Below are positions 1 to 7,422 of a DNA stretch of 35,410 nt, piece by piece (the stretch's first letter is position 1; every line of letters begins with the position of its first letter). The notes beneath the pieces are model-generated. The model did not search any database and was not told where the DNA came from. It saw nothing but the letters and a program-made list of their open reading frames with translations. Position numbers and translations under genes: made by a program. The stretch comes from an uncultured Microscilla sp. (GTDB lineage Bacteria; Bacteroidota; Bacteroidia; Cytophagales; Microscillaceae), in assembly GCF_947493425.1 (NCBI RefSeq), contig NZ_CANLRP010000088.1:1-35410 (forward strand). Reading direction: 5' to 3'.

Positions 1-84
1 AAACAGCATATTTTGAAGCTTTCATGCTACAAAGATAACTTTTTAACCAATATTAATATTTTCGCAAGAAGTCTAATATAAAAA

Positions 85-516
85 ATGCAAATCAAAACTT
101 TGACGCCTAATCTGATGGTAAGCAATGTGGCAGAAACCATCATGTATTATAATAGTATTCTGGGGTTTGAGCTGGTACAAACCGTGCCTGAAACTCCCCC
201 TTATGACTGGGCGATGGTGTCTACCGATGGTCTGGCGCTAATGTTTCAGTCGGTAGATAGCATGAAAACCGAGTTTAAACCCCTGGAGCAACAAACAACT
301 GGTGGGGGTTTAAGCTTTTACCTGAGAGTAGAAGGTGTAGAAGGTCTATACAAAAAGCTGAAAGACAAAGTAACAGTTGTAAACGACCTCAAGGAGAGTT
401 TTTATGGAATGACTGAGTTTTCTATACAAGACCTCAACGGCTTTGTGCTTACCTTTGCCGAAAACTTAAACCCTTCGGTAACCACTGAAAGCAGTAAAGA
501 AACTGAACAGAATTAA
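85..516 (+). CDS. VOC-superfamily (glyoxalase/bleomycin-resistance fold) protein
   Basis: A 143-residue protein of the size of a single vicinal-oxygen-chelate domain. The first beta-alpha-beta module carries YYNSILGFE (about 21-29). The second ends in the typical QDLNGFVLTFAE (115-126), whose last Glu is the usual metal-ligand position. The expected N-terminal His ligand is not evident (residues 6-11 are LTPNLM), so the metal or substrate may differ from glyoxalase I. Members include lyases, dioxygenases and drug-binding proteins, and the sequence does not say which. No signal peptide, so probably cytoplasmic. The ATG follows an A-rich stretch typical of this phylum. It is followed by 296 bp of structured non-coding DNA, so it is probably monocistronic. 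Confidence 0.82.
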   Translation: MQIKTLTPNLMVSNVAETIMYYNSILGFELVQTVPETPPYDWAMVSTDGLALMFQSVDSMKTEFKPLEQQTTGGGLSFYLRVEGVEGLYKKLKDKVTVVNDLKESFYGMTEFSIQDLNGFVLTFAENLNPSVTTESSKETEQN

Positions 517-550
517 ATGATGGTTGTATAAAACAGTTGATCCCAGCTTA

Positions 551-626
551 GTTTGCCCCCTTCATTGCTAAGTTTATAAAGTGGGGCAAACCATCTAACT
601 TTCAAGACTGAAAAGTAAGGTGGTTT
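551..626 (+). other. Overlapping inverted repeats (possible attenuator or terminator)
   Basis: A GC-rich perfect 9-bp inverted repeat, GTTTGCCCC (551-559) with GGGGCAAAC (583-591), lies 35 bp after the VOC gene. A second pair, AAACCA (588-593) with TGGTTT (621-626), contains a smaller ACTTTC/GAAAAGT pairing. The two pairs share bases 588-591, so the RNA could form only one at a time. There is no U tract. The rest of 517-812 holds no gene that I can see. Confidence 0.4.
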
Positions 627-812
627 GAGACGGGAAGGGTAGCCAATAAAATAACAACTTATTGTAACACTTGCTTTGTTGCCTCAAACAGGCTCTAAAA
701 AAAGCATTTACTAAAAAATGCTGGAATGAGTAGTAATTTTATTGTAGATACACTTAATTTGTGAAGCATCATGTTGAGCGGTGTCAAATCTACAAAACAT
801 AAAAAAAGTGAT

Positions 813-1343
813 ATGAAATACATTCTAACCAAATTGTTTTTAGTAGCATTCGTTGTGGGTGTTACCCAGCTAGGTTATGGTCAAATGACCTGGAAAGTAA
901 AAACTGACAAGGCTAAAATTACTTTCAGTGAGTTGGGGTCAGGAGCTGAAGGCACTTTTTCGGGGTTGGATGCTGCTATTCGGTTTGACCCCACCAACTT
1001 AAACAAGTCAAGTATTAAAGCGCGTATCAAGGTAAGTACAGTCACTGCCAGTGAAGGTGAAGATCAAGCAAAAGATATTTTATCGAAAGACTATCTTCAT
1101 GGGGCAAAATATCCTTACATTACCTATGAATCGAACAAAATAAAGAAAATCGACAAAGGTTTTGAGTTGATTGGAAAGTTGACCATCAAAGAAACTACAA
1201 AAGTGATCAAAATCCCTTTTGTTTTTACCAAACAAGACAAAACCGCAGTCTTTAAAGGCAAAATAAATATTACCTCCAAAGACTTTGGGCTGGCAGCAGG
1301 GGAGGTAGTCATTGATTTAGAAGTACCAGTGAAGCAGAAGTAA
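813..1343 (+). CDS. Secreted YceI-family lipid-binding-like protein (copy 1)
   Basis: YceI-like lipocalin-type beta barrel; relatives bind polyisoprenoid or amide lipids in the periplasm. I chose the ATG at 813, not the in-frame ATG at 771, because it starts directly at a signal peptide (MKYILTKLF, hydrophobic core, cleavage near GYG-Q). The mature part, about 153 residues, opens with MTWKVKTDKAKITFSELG. It includes KDYLHGAKYPYITYES, the YceI signature around the last helix and strand, and GLAAGEVVIDLEVPVKQ at the C terminus. It lacks the usual VGFSVKH-type opening of classical YceI. A second YceI gene follows after 118 bp, suggesting tandem duplication and divergence. Exact ligand unknown. 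Confidence 0.85.
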   Translation: MKYILTKLFLVAFVVGVTQLGYGQMTWKVKTDKAKITFSELGSGAEGTFSGLDAAIRFDPTNLNKSSIKARIKVSTVTASEGEDQAKDILSKDYLHGAKYPYITYESNKIKKIDKGFELIGKLTIKETTKVIKIPFVFTKQDKTAVFKGKINITSKDFGLAAGEVVIDLEVPVKQK

Positions 1344-1376
1344 TAGAACGAATCTTGTTAAATTGTGATCAATAAG

Positions 1377-1407
1377 TTTTTACATTAAATGTATATACAT
1401 ATATTTG
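1377..1407 (+). promoter_or_regulatory. Candidate Bacteroidota promoter for the second yceI gene
   Basis: TATATTTG at 1400-1407 matches the -7 consensus TAnnTTTG. A T-run at 1377-1380 sits about 20 bp upstream at the -33 position but lacks the G of TTG. The predicted start lies about 45 nt before the chosen ATG at 1462. Confidence 0.4.
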
Positions 1408-1461
1408 TATCATTCATATATAAAACAAACTCTAAAAAACCTTTACAAACTTATTATCAAA

Positions 1462-2052
1462 ATGAAAAAAGTATTTTTAACATTTGCTACACTTACCTTA
1501 GTGGCCACTATGTCGTTGGCTCAAACCAAATGGAAAATGGACGGTGCCCATGCTTGGGTAAATTTTAGTGTAATGCACCAGGGTTTATCTTTTGTCAATG
1601 GTAGTTTTAGCAAGTTTGATGCAACCATAGAGGCAAACAGCAAAGACTTGAAAGGGGCTAAACTGACTGCAAGTATAGACCCGGCAAGCGTAAACTCTGG
1701 CGTAGAACGAAGAGACAAACACTTAAGGTCACAAGATTTCTTTGATGTAAAAAAATATCCTAAAGCTACTTTTGTAAGTAAGAAGTTTAAGAAAGCAGGT
1801 AAAAATAAATACAAAATTGTAGGTGATTTTACCCTGAAAGGAGTAACCAAAGAAATTACGATGGATGCGAAAGTATTGGGTAACTTTGAAACTAAAAAAG
1901 GAAGCAAAATGGGCATTCAAGCTACCACTACCATCAACCGTTATGATTATGGAATAAGCTATGCCAAAGGGAAAAATGCCCCAAATGGTAAAGAAGCATT
2001 GGCAGGTGATATAAAAATCACAATAAATATGGAGTTTGTAGCTAAGAAATAG
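1462..2052 (+). CDS. Secreted YceI-family protein (copy 2)
   Basis: A 196-residue YceI protein. The ATG at 1462 was chosen over an upstream in-frame ATG at 1405 because it starts a clean signal peptide (MKKVFLTFATLTLVATMSLA, cut before Q); the 1405 codon also overlaps the candidate promoter. The mature protein has the classical opening KWKMDGAHAWVNFSVMHQGLS, then HLRSQDFFDVKKYPKATFVSK-type residues (about 91-111), GDFTLKGVTKEITM, and the closing region GDIKITINMEF. It is a much more canonical YceI than the preceding gene and is likely a periplasmic lipid or isoprenoid carrier. It has its own candidate promoter, and a strong terminator follows 25 bp after the stop. Confidence 0.92.
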   Translation: MKKVFLTFATLTLVATMSLAQTKWKMDGAHAWVNFSVMHQGLSFVNGSFSKFDATIEANSKDLKGAKLTASIDPASVNSGVERRDKHLRSQDFFDVKKYPKATFVSKKFKKAGKNKYKIVGDFTLKGVTKEITMDAKVLGNFETKKGSKMGIQATTTINRYDYGISYAKGKNAPNGKEALAGDIKITINMEFVAKK

Positions 2053-2077
2053 TACACTATTCAATTTATAAACAAGG

Positions 2078-2110
2078 GCAAAGCAGTCAGGTACTGTTTT
2101 GCTTTTTTTT
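2078..2110 (+). terminator. Intrinsic terminator after yceI copy 2
   Basis: Ten-bp stem GCAAAGCAGT / ACTGTTTTGC with one G-U pair, loop CAGGT, then eight T. It closes the yceI unit. Confidence 0.88.
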
Positions 2111-2144
2111 ATGCATCATACCAGCCCTACCTTTTGAGCTATTA

Positions 2145-2179
2145 TTGATCTAAATTACAGTTTCTATTGTTTAACTTTG
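2145..2179 (+). promoter_or_regulatory. Candidate promoter for the EEP-family gene
   Basis: TAACTTTG at 2172-2179 matches TAnnTTTG. A TTG at 2145-2147 is upstream with a rather long 24-bp spacer. It lies about 70 bp before the GTG start at 2250. Confidence 0.35.
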
Positions 2180-2249
2180 TGCTTGTATTCAAAAACTTTT
2201 GTCAATATTTGTTCTGGTGAGAATAAACAGATTTTAAAGTAAGCAAAAC

Positions 2250-3194
2250 GTGTGTTACAAAACAGGTAAAAATGCCCGCTATAAAGAATGGTTGTGTTAC
2301 CTCTTTCCTTTATTTTTGTGTTGGATTCTCATCTACCCACCCGATTTTTTTGCATTCCTTTCGTTACAAGCGCTTGCCTTGCAAATTGTGGTAGGCTGGG
2401 GATTGACCATTGTCTTATTCTCGTTTTTTGGCAAAACCCGATACATACCCACGCACTTACTTGGTGTGTTGGGGGTAGTGTGGTTCTTACAGCCTTATGT
2501 ACAAACTCAGTCTCAAAAACCAGTCAAACTAGCTGATACATTTAAGGTGCTGCACCTCAATGTACACGGACGTAACGCGCAACATACGCAGCTGGTTGAA
2601 CAATTATTAAGGCAAGAAGCCGATTTGTTGGCTTTGATAGAAGTAAACCATCGCTGGGCTAAAGTACTTAAGAAGGGTTTACACAAACAATACCCTTATG
2701 CTTTTGTATACCCAGTAGACAACTTATTTTCGGGCATTGCCATATTTGCCAAATATCCTCTTAAAAATGTTCAGTATATCTTCAATGATGAACCTCCTAC
2801 TGTAGCGGGTGATGTATTATTGCCTCAAGGCAAAGTTCATTTTATCAGTACCCATATCAGTGCGCCCATTTTGCAAGGACGTATTCCTCGGCGTTATAGC
2901 CAAATGGATAAAATAGCCCAACAGATAAAGCAACACCGAGAGAAACCCTTGGTATTACTGGGTGACTTTAATGCGGTTCCTTGGGAACGATTAATCAGAG
3001 ATTTTAAACAAACTACCCACCTGCAAGGTACCCACACCTCGTGGTTGCCTACTTTTCCTACTTGGGCTTTATGGATGGGCATTCCTATTGACTATATTTT
3101 TTACTCGCCCCAATTGTATTGTCAAAAATTAAATACTTTTAAGTATACAGGATCTGATCATGTGGGGTTGGTAGGGGAGTTTGGGCTAAAGTAA
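2250..3194 (+). CDS. Membrane-anchored endonuclease/exonuclease/phosphatase-family protein
   Basis: A 314-residue protein with three hydrophobic segments (about 14-30, 34-60, 68-82), then an EEP (DNase I/AP endonuclease-like) domain from about 98. Active-site motifs are present in order: LNVHG (103-107), ALIEVN with Glu131, STHIS with His202, LLGDFNAVPW with Asp239 and Asn241, IPIDYIFYS with Asp281, and GSDHVGLV with Asp303-His304. The metal-dependent phosphodiesterase chemistry is therefore likely intact. The domain probably faces the periplasm, and the substrate (DNA, inositol phosphate or lipid) cannot be told. The start is GTG; no ATG lies before the first membrane segment. It may be co-transcribed with rsmG, 111 bp downstream. 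Confidence 0.87.
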   Translation: MCYKTGKNARYKEWLCYLFPLFLCWILIYPPDFFAFLSLQALALQIVVGWGLTIVLFSFFGKTRYIPTHLLGVLGVVWFLQPYVQTQSQKPVKLADTFKVLHLNVHGRNAQHTQLVEQLLRQEADLLALIEVNHRWAKVLKKGLHKQYPYAFVYPVDNLFSGIAIFAKYPLKNVQYIFNDEPPTVAGDVLLPQGKVHFISTHISAPILQGRIPRRYSQMDKIAQQIKQHREKPLVLLGDFNAVPWERLIRDFKQTTHLQGTHTSWLPTFPTWALWMGIPIDYIFYSPQLYCQKLNTFKYTGSDHVGLVGEFGLK

Positions 3195-3305
3195 CAGCAA
3201 AAGAGTAGGGTGTTTTTTAATTACTGCAAAAAAAAGTAGAACTTGCCCCTTGGTTTTACAAAGGGCAGCAGGCAGGAGCGACAGCAGCCCATAAAAAGTG
3301 GATAA

Positions 3306-3941
3306 ATGGAGAAGTTAGACATTGTATTAAAGTACTTTCCTGATTTGACTGATACCCAAAAGGAGCAGTTCATTAAAATGAATGAGTTGTATCAGGATTG
3401 GAACGAAAAAATAAATGTAGTATCACGCAAAGACGTAGATATGTTATATGAGCGTCATGTATTACACTCGTTGGGCATAGCTAAAGTTATACAATTTAAG
3501 CCAGGTTCAAAAGTACTTGACTTGGGCACAGGAGGTGGTTTTCCAGGAGTACCCTTGGCCATTATGTTCCCCAAAACCGAGTTTTACCTGGTAGACTCTA
3601 TTGCAAAAAAAATAAAAGTAGTACAAGAGGTAGTCGCTGGTTTGGGACTTACCAATGTAAAAGCCGAACAGGTAAGGGTAGAAAAAGTAGACGACGATTT
3701 TGATTTTATCGTGTCACGGGCAGTAGCTCCTCTCAAAACTTTGCACAATTGGTCGCAAGACAAGTTTTACAAAATGTACAATCACGAACTCAAAAATGGT
3801 TATCTTTTGCTGAAAGGGGGCGATTTGACCGAGGAATTGGCAGAAGTAAAACGAAAAAAGAAAGTGTTTGAATTGAGCGACTTTTTTGAGGAAGAGTTTT
3901 TCGAAACCAAAAAAGTGGTCTATGTACAAATGATGAAATAG
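3306..3941 (+). CDS. rsmG: 16S rRNA (guanine-527-N7) methyltransferase
   Basis: RsmG (GidB) uses S-adenosylmethionine to methylate G527 of 16S rRNA in the cytoplasm. The 211-residue length is normal. The SAM motif is LDLGTGGGFPGVPLAI (71-86), the acidic end of strand 2 is VDS near 96, and VSRAVAPL (136-143) is the characteristic RsmG motif. The N-terminal part NELYQDWNEKINVVSRKD is also family-typical. It is convergent with the terD block, and the two units share a bidirectional terminator just after the stop. Confidence 0.97.
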   Translation: MEKLDIVLKYFPDLTDTQKEQFIKMNELYQDWNEKINVVSRKDVDMLYERHVLHSLGIAKVIQFKPGSKVLDLGTGGGFPGVPLAIMFPKTEFYLVDSIAKKIKVVQEVVAGLGLTNVKAEQVRVEKVDDDFDFIVSRAVAPLKTLHNWSQDKFYKMYNHELKNGYLLLKGGDLTEELAEVKRKKKVFELSDFFEEEFFETKKVVYVQMMK

Positions 3942-3946
3942 ATGAG

Positions 3947-3974
3947 AAAAGCCGGGTATTTATCCGGCTTTTTT
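3947..3974. terminator. Bidirectional terminator between rsmG and terD
   Basis: Nine-bp perfect stem AAAAGCCGG (3947-3955) / CCGGCTTTT (3964-3972) with an 8-nt loop and six T at 3969-3974. The A/T-flanked arms let it work in both directions for the convergent genes. Confidence 0.9.
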
Positions 3975-3981
3975 GTAATGC

Positions 3982-4620
3982 TTATAAATATTTTTGTTGA
4001 ATAAGAGGGATTGTTTCCTGTATTTTGGATGTTTTGATGGGTTCGCCAATAGTGAAAAACTTCCACTTGTCTCCATCACGTTTAAGTTTGCCCATCACCA
4101 TAGATACATAACCAGTAAACGAAAATTTAAATGAGAGGTTATACGTAGCAAATACGGCATCTACTTGCTCTTCGTTACCCTCAAAAATTCGGATTTTAGA
4201 ATAAGGAATTTTGGCAAAATCCTGCCCGTTATAGGAATTAAGATAAAAAACAATCTGATCTACCCTTTTACTTACCTTATTTAGGTTAATTTTAATAATC
4301 TCGTTATCCAGATCATCATCTCCATCCCAGTCACCTACCCGATCGTCACCACTATGTACAATGGCGCGGTCTTCGGAGCGCAAGTTGTGGTAATAAATCG
4401 TCTCTATCACCTCTTTGTTTTGATCAAAAGTAGTGACACTTCCATCCAGGTCAACGCTTTCTCGTTTTTTTATCAAGCCAAAAAAGCTGGTGTGCATGAT
4501 TACCCCCCAGTTGAGCCCAATACATACTTCATTCAGGTACTTTCCTTCTCTTTCAAGGAAGATACTACTTCCCTTTTTTAGCAGAATACCGTTGGCATTA
4601 TCGGTGTTTTGTAAACTCAT
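3982..4620 (-). CDS. TerD-family stress protein, type A (copy 1)
   Basis: TerD domains are calcium-binding beta-sandwich proteins of the Ter stress systems (tellurite, phage and metal stress). This 212-residue copy shows KKGSSIFLE (15-23), EVCIGLNWG (31-39), the acidic calcium site VDLDGS (56-61), and GDDRVGDWDGDDD (91-103) followed by NEIIKINL. ATG at 4620 was chosen over an in-frame TTG 12 bp upstream. By eye it is about 60% identical to the type A gene at 6002-6637 and clearly different from the type B copies. It is the last gene of the minus-strand terD block and ends at the terminator shared with rsmG. Cytoplasmic; no membrane segment. No biochemical activity can be assigned. Confidence 0.92.
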   Translation of the reverse strand: MSLQNTDNANGILLKKGSSIFLEREGKYLNEVCIGLNWGVIMHTSFFGLIKKRESVDLDGSVTTFDQNKEVIETIYYHNLRSEDRAIVHSGDDRVGDWDGDDDLDNEIIKINLNKVSKRVDQIVFYLNSYNGQDFAKIPYSKIRIFEGNEEQVDAVFATYNLSFKFSFTGYVSMVMGKLKRDGDKWKFFTIGEPIKTSKIQETIPLIQQKYL

Positions 4621-5224
4621 GACAGTTGTCAAAATTTGTAATATCTATAAAAACAAGTCAAAAAGGTTGAATTTGATTGTGTGGTTTTATCCTTCTGTCA
4701 AAGGATAATTAAAACGTTCGATCAAGTGGTAAAATGTTGTGATGTAATAAAAAAACGCAAAAAATGTATGCCCAAACACATTTTTGGACATTGGGTAAGT
4801 AGTTTTCTTGTGGTAGGGAGTAATATTGAGTATTTATAACCGCAACTAATAAAAAAGAAAAAACACACGCAACAGATGGCGACAGTTTTTTGTAGTAATG
4901 TACCAAAAAAAACTGTTTTCAAAGGCATAGAAGCTTTATTAGGGGTAAAGCATTGGTTACTTCTTAGACGCTACCGTTCAAATTTCCGGTTGTTACAAGA
5001 GTATATATGTGTGGTCTTCAAAAATATGGATTTTAGAACTGTTTCCAGCGTCAGGGTAAAAAACGATTTAACTTTAGTTTGACGAATTATTTGGGCTACT
5101 TTTAGTAATTTCTCAATATATGCTCAATTACAAAATCACCATAAAATCTGATTAATAATTAGTTAACCTATTGAGAAGTTATTGGTTTTTGATGAATATA
5201 TTTGTTTGCCAGCTTCCATAAGGT
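4621..5224. other. 604-bp AT-rich intergenic region within the terD block
   Basis: No convincing gene on either strand; the short open frames here are low-complexity and have no family features. It holds one clear element, an 8-bp perfect hairpin TTATCCTT (4687-4694) / AAGGATAA (4701-4708), 67 bp upstream of the type A copy 1 start. It may be an operator or leader structure. The length suggests this gene is expressed from its own promoter. Confidence 0.5.
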
Positions 5225-5785
5225 TTAGGCATATGCATCAACATATCCTTGCAAGCCGTGGTTGCTTCCTATACCCGAAGCTACAAAGTTCCAGTCATTA
5301 TCTACTTTTGTCAATCGCCCGAATTCAATATCGGTATTGACCCCAAACTCTGCGTCCAGATCATACCTTAGTATTTCTCGTTTGGTATTTACATCTAAAA
5401 TTCGAATATAAGCTTCATCAAGTAAACCAAAGTTATGATGTCGTACCTGTGCTTCGTGAATGCTTACAGTGATCAATATATCAGTAATGTTGGGGTTAAT
5501 TAAAGGCAAGTTGGCAAGAATCATTTCATCGTCATCATCGCCTACCCCAGTGCGATTGTCTCCAGTATGCTGCAATGATCCATCTGGGGACTTTAAGTTG
5601 TTATAAAATACAAAATATTCGTCAGCAAGTAACTTGCCGTTACCAGCCAGCATAAACGCAGAAGCGTCTAAATCCAGGGTGTTACCCGCTTTTACCTCCC
5701 AACCCAACCCAATCATTATTTTATCAAGCCCAGGTTCTTTTTTCGATAAGTTAAACCTGTTCCCTTTTTGCAGTGATATAGCCAT
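5225..5785 (-). CDS. TerD-family stress protein, type B (copy 1)
   Basis: A 186-residue canonical TerD/TerE-like protein. It has SLQKGNRFNLSKKEPGL, IMIGLGWEV, the calcium site LDLDAS (37-42), SPDGSLQHTGDNRTG (66-80) and the DDDDE cluster (83-87). HNFGLLDEAYIRILD and YDLDAEF close the sandwich. By eye it is about 80% identical to the type B copy at 6738-7298, with an identical C terminus LQGYVDAYA. Cytoplasmic. The 216-bp gap upstream to the type A copy 2 gene contains a weak 7-bp inverted repeat but no gene. Confidence 0.95.
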   Translation of the reverse strand: MAISLQKGNRFNLSKKEPGLDKIMIGLGWEVKAGNTLDLDASAFMLAGNGKLLADEYFVFYNNLKSPDGSLQHTGDNRTGVGDDDDEMILANLPLINPNITDILITVSIHEAQVRHHNFGLLDEAYIRILDVNTKREILRYDLDAEFGVNTDIEFGRLTKVDNDWNFVASGIGSNHGLQGYVDAYA

Positions 5786-6001
5786 TTGTACAGTGTTTTG
5801 ATGTAAAAGTGTGAAGTTATTTTTAAAACCATAATAGCATGTTGAATAAAAATGCTACCTCTAAAGTAACAGGGAGAAAAGGGATGATAATACCCCTTTT
5901 GTCATCCCTAATTGATGTTGTTTTGACCACATTTGAAGTTTTAACTGTAAGTTTTTTATGGAAATGCAAAAGTAAGGCATCAGCAAGTTGCACCTAGATG
6001 T

Positions 6002-6637
6002 TTAGAGGTAGTTTTCTTTGATATAAGGAATTGTATCTTGTATTTTTTTAGTAGGGATAGCATCGCCAATGGCCTCAAACTTCCAGTTGTTTCGAGTGCG
6101 TATCAATTTACCCAAAATCATAGACACATTGCCCGCAAAAGAAGCATCAGCCGATAAGTTAAAGGTCGCAAAAACATCATCTACCTTGTGGCGGCTACCC
6201 TCAAAAATACGAATCTTAGAATAAGGGATATTTGCAAAGTCTTGCCCATTGTATGAGTTAAGGTAAAACACAATTTGCTCAACTTCGGGGGTTACCTTGC
6301 CAAGGTTAATTTCAATAATTTCATTGTCTATACCATCGTCTCCACCTGCATCCCCACGAACATCGTCACCGCTGTGGTTAATGGCTCCATCTTTAGATTG
6401 AAGTTTGCTATAGTATACGGTATCCAACTCATTTTTATCTTTGTCAAACATAGATACACTTCCGTCAAGGTCTACACTATGAGCAGTCTTTACCAAGCCA
6501 AACAGAGCTTTTTTCTGAATAGCCCCCCAGTTAAGCCCAATGCATACTTCTTCCAATAATTTTCCTTGCTTTTCCAGTGATATAGAAGAGCCTTTTTTTA
6601 GGTTGATACCTGTTTTTTTGTTGAGTGAGATTCCCAT
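6002..6637 (-). CDS. TerD-family stress protein, type A (copy 2)
   Basis: A 211-residue TerD-domain protein, paralogue of the gene at 3982-4620. It keeps LKKGSSISLE, EEVCIGLNWG (29-38), SVDLDGS (54-60), HSGDDVRGDAGGDDG (88-102) and QIVFYLNSYNGQDFA. An insertion relative to type B sits after the GLNWG strand (about residues 39-53), where the copies differ most (QKKALFGLVK versus MHTSFFGLIK). It lies 100 bp downstream of type B copy 2, separated by a terminator-like hairpin. Expected to be cytoplasmic and calcium binding. The partner TerC/TerB proteins are not in this window. Confidence 0.93.
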   Translation of the reverse strand: MGISLNKKTGINLKKGSSISLEKQGKLLEEVCIGLNWGAIQKKALFGLVKTAHSVDLDGSVSMFDKDKNELDTVYYSKLQSKDGAINHSGDDVRGDAGGDDGIDNEIIEINLGKVTPEVEQIVFYLNSYNGQDFANIPYSKIRIFEGSRHKVDDVFATFNLSADASFAGNVSMILGKLIRTRNNWKFEAIGDAIPTKKIQDTIPYIKENYL

Positions 6638-6684
6638 TGATTGCTTGTATTAATTAAGTTAGAGTAATTGTTTGGTGTTTGAAA

Positions 6685-6720
6685 ATCAAGTGTTTAGGCT
6701 GATACACCCAAACACTTGAT
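6685..6720 (-). terminator. Terminator-like hairpin after type B terD copy 2
   Basis: Arms ATCAAGTGTTT (6685-6695) and AAACACTTGAT (6710-6720), extended by two G-C and one G-U pair to about 14 bp with an 8-nt loop. Read on the minus strand it is followed by TTTTC. It begins 18 nt after the stop of the upstream gene, so it could limit read-through into the next terD gene. Confidence 0.65.
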
Positions 6721-6737
6721 CTTGATAGATTCATCAT

Positions 6738-7298
6738 CTATGCATACGCATCTACATATCCCTGTAGACCTTGGTTAGAGCCTATACCTGAGGCTATAAA
6801 ACTCCATTCCCCATTTGTGCGGTGAAGTTTACCAAACTCTACATCAGTATTGTTTGTAAACTCGGCGTCAAGGTCATAACGCAAAATTTCTCGTTGAGTA
6901 CTTACATCCACTATCCGAATGTATGCCTCATCTAACAAGCCAAAGTTATGGCGGCGTGCATCAGCTTCGTGAATACTGACTGTAATTAATATCTCGGTTA
7001 TATCAGCGTTAATGAGGGGCATATTGGCAAGAATCATCTCATCATCATCATCCCCTTTACCTGAACGGTTATCGCCAGTGTGTTGCAATGACCCATCTGG
7101 TGACTTGAGGTTATTGTAAAACACAAAGTATTCTTCAGATATAAGCTTACCATGACTCCCCAGCATAAACACCGATGCATCAAGGTCTACTGAGTTGCCT
7201 GGTTTTACTTCCCAGCCCAAACCAATCATTATTTTTTCTAGTCCGGGTTCTTTTTTAGAGAGGTTAAATGTTCCTCCTTTTTTTAGCGATATAGCCAT
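6738..7298 (-). CDS. TerD-family stress protein, type B (copy 2)
   Basis: A 186-residue canonical TerD protein. It shows SLKKGGTFNLSKKEPGLEK, IMIGLGWEVKPG, VDLDAS (37-42), HTGDNRSGKGDDDDE (73-87), HNFGLLDEAYIRI and YDLDAEF. It is the first of the four terD genes in the direction of transcription and lies downstream of the PspA-like gene. A near-perfect palindrome, ATGGGTA-CA-TACCCAT (7335-7350), lies 37 bp before its start and could be an operator. Relatives confer tellurite or colicin resistance when part of a full ter operon; here only the domain assignment is secure. Confidence 0.95.
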   Translation of the reverse strand: MAISLKKGGTFNLSKKEPGLEKIMIGLGWEVKPGNSVDLDASVFMLGSHGKLISEEYFVFYNNLKSPDGSLQHTGDNRSGKGDDDDEMILANMPLINADITEILITVSIHEADARRHNFGLLDEAYIRIVDVSTQREILRYDLDAEFTNNTDVEFGKLHRTNGEWSFIASGIGSNQGLQGYVDAYA

Positions 7299-7334
7299 GT
7301 AGGTAAAAACTTATTAGGTTAATTAGAAAATAAT

Positions 7335-7350
7335 ATGGGTACATACCCAT
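7335..7350. promoter_or_regulatory. Palindrome upstream of the first terD gene
   Basis: Perfect 7-bp arms ATGGGTA and TACCCAT around a CA spacer, between the PspA-like gene and the first terD start. The size and position suit a dimeric repressor site, but the regulator is unknown. Confidence 0.4.
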
Positions 7351-7422
7351 GCTTCTTCCAAATGAGCGTTTTTAATGCCTTTGAGTAGAAATATGAGTAC
7401 TTATACCAAAATAGGTAAAAGT

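Noticed and set aside
1521-1916. 131-codon minus-strand frame
   Set aside because: Lies fully inside the well-supported second yceI gene and mirrors its codon pattern.
3233-3272. TGCCCCTT / AAAGGGCA pairing before rsmG as a terminator
   Set aside because: It has an internal mismatch and no T-run, so read-through from the upstream gene into rsmG is as likely.
4709-4928. Overlapping minus-strand frames of 65 and 68 codons
   Set aside because: Hydrophobic, Phe- and Cys-rich readings of AT-rich DNA in two frames; neither has features that favour it.
4876-5082. 68-codon plus-strand frame in the terD intergenic gap
   Set aside because: No recognisable domain, no clear ribosome site, odd mixed composition, and it overlaps equally long frames on the other strand; most likely chance.
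5881-5908. GGGATGA / TCATCCC inverted repeat upstream of a terD gene
   Set aside because: Only 7-bp arms with a 14-bp gap and no T-run; too weak to call an operator or terminator.
3982-7298. Calling the locus a tellurite resistance operon
   Set aside because: Only TerD-domain genes are present; TerC, TerB, TerA and TerZ-type partners in a full set are not seen, so resistance cannot be claimed.
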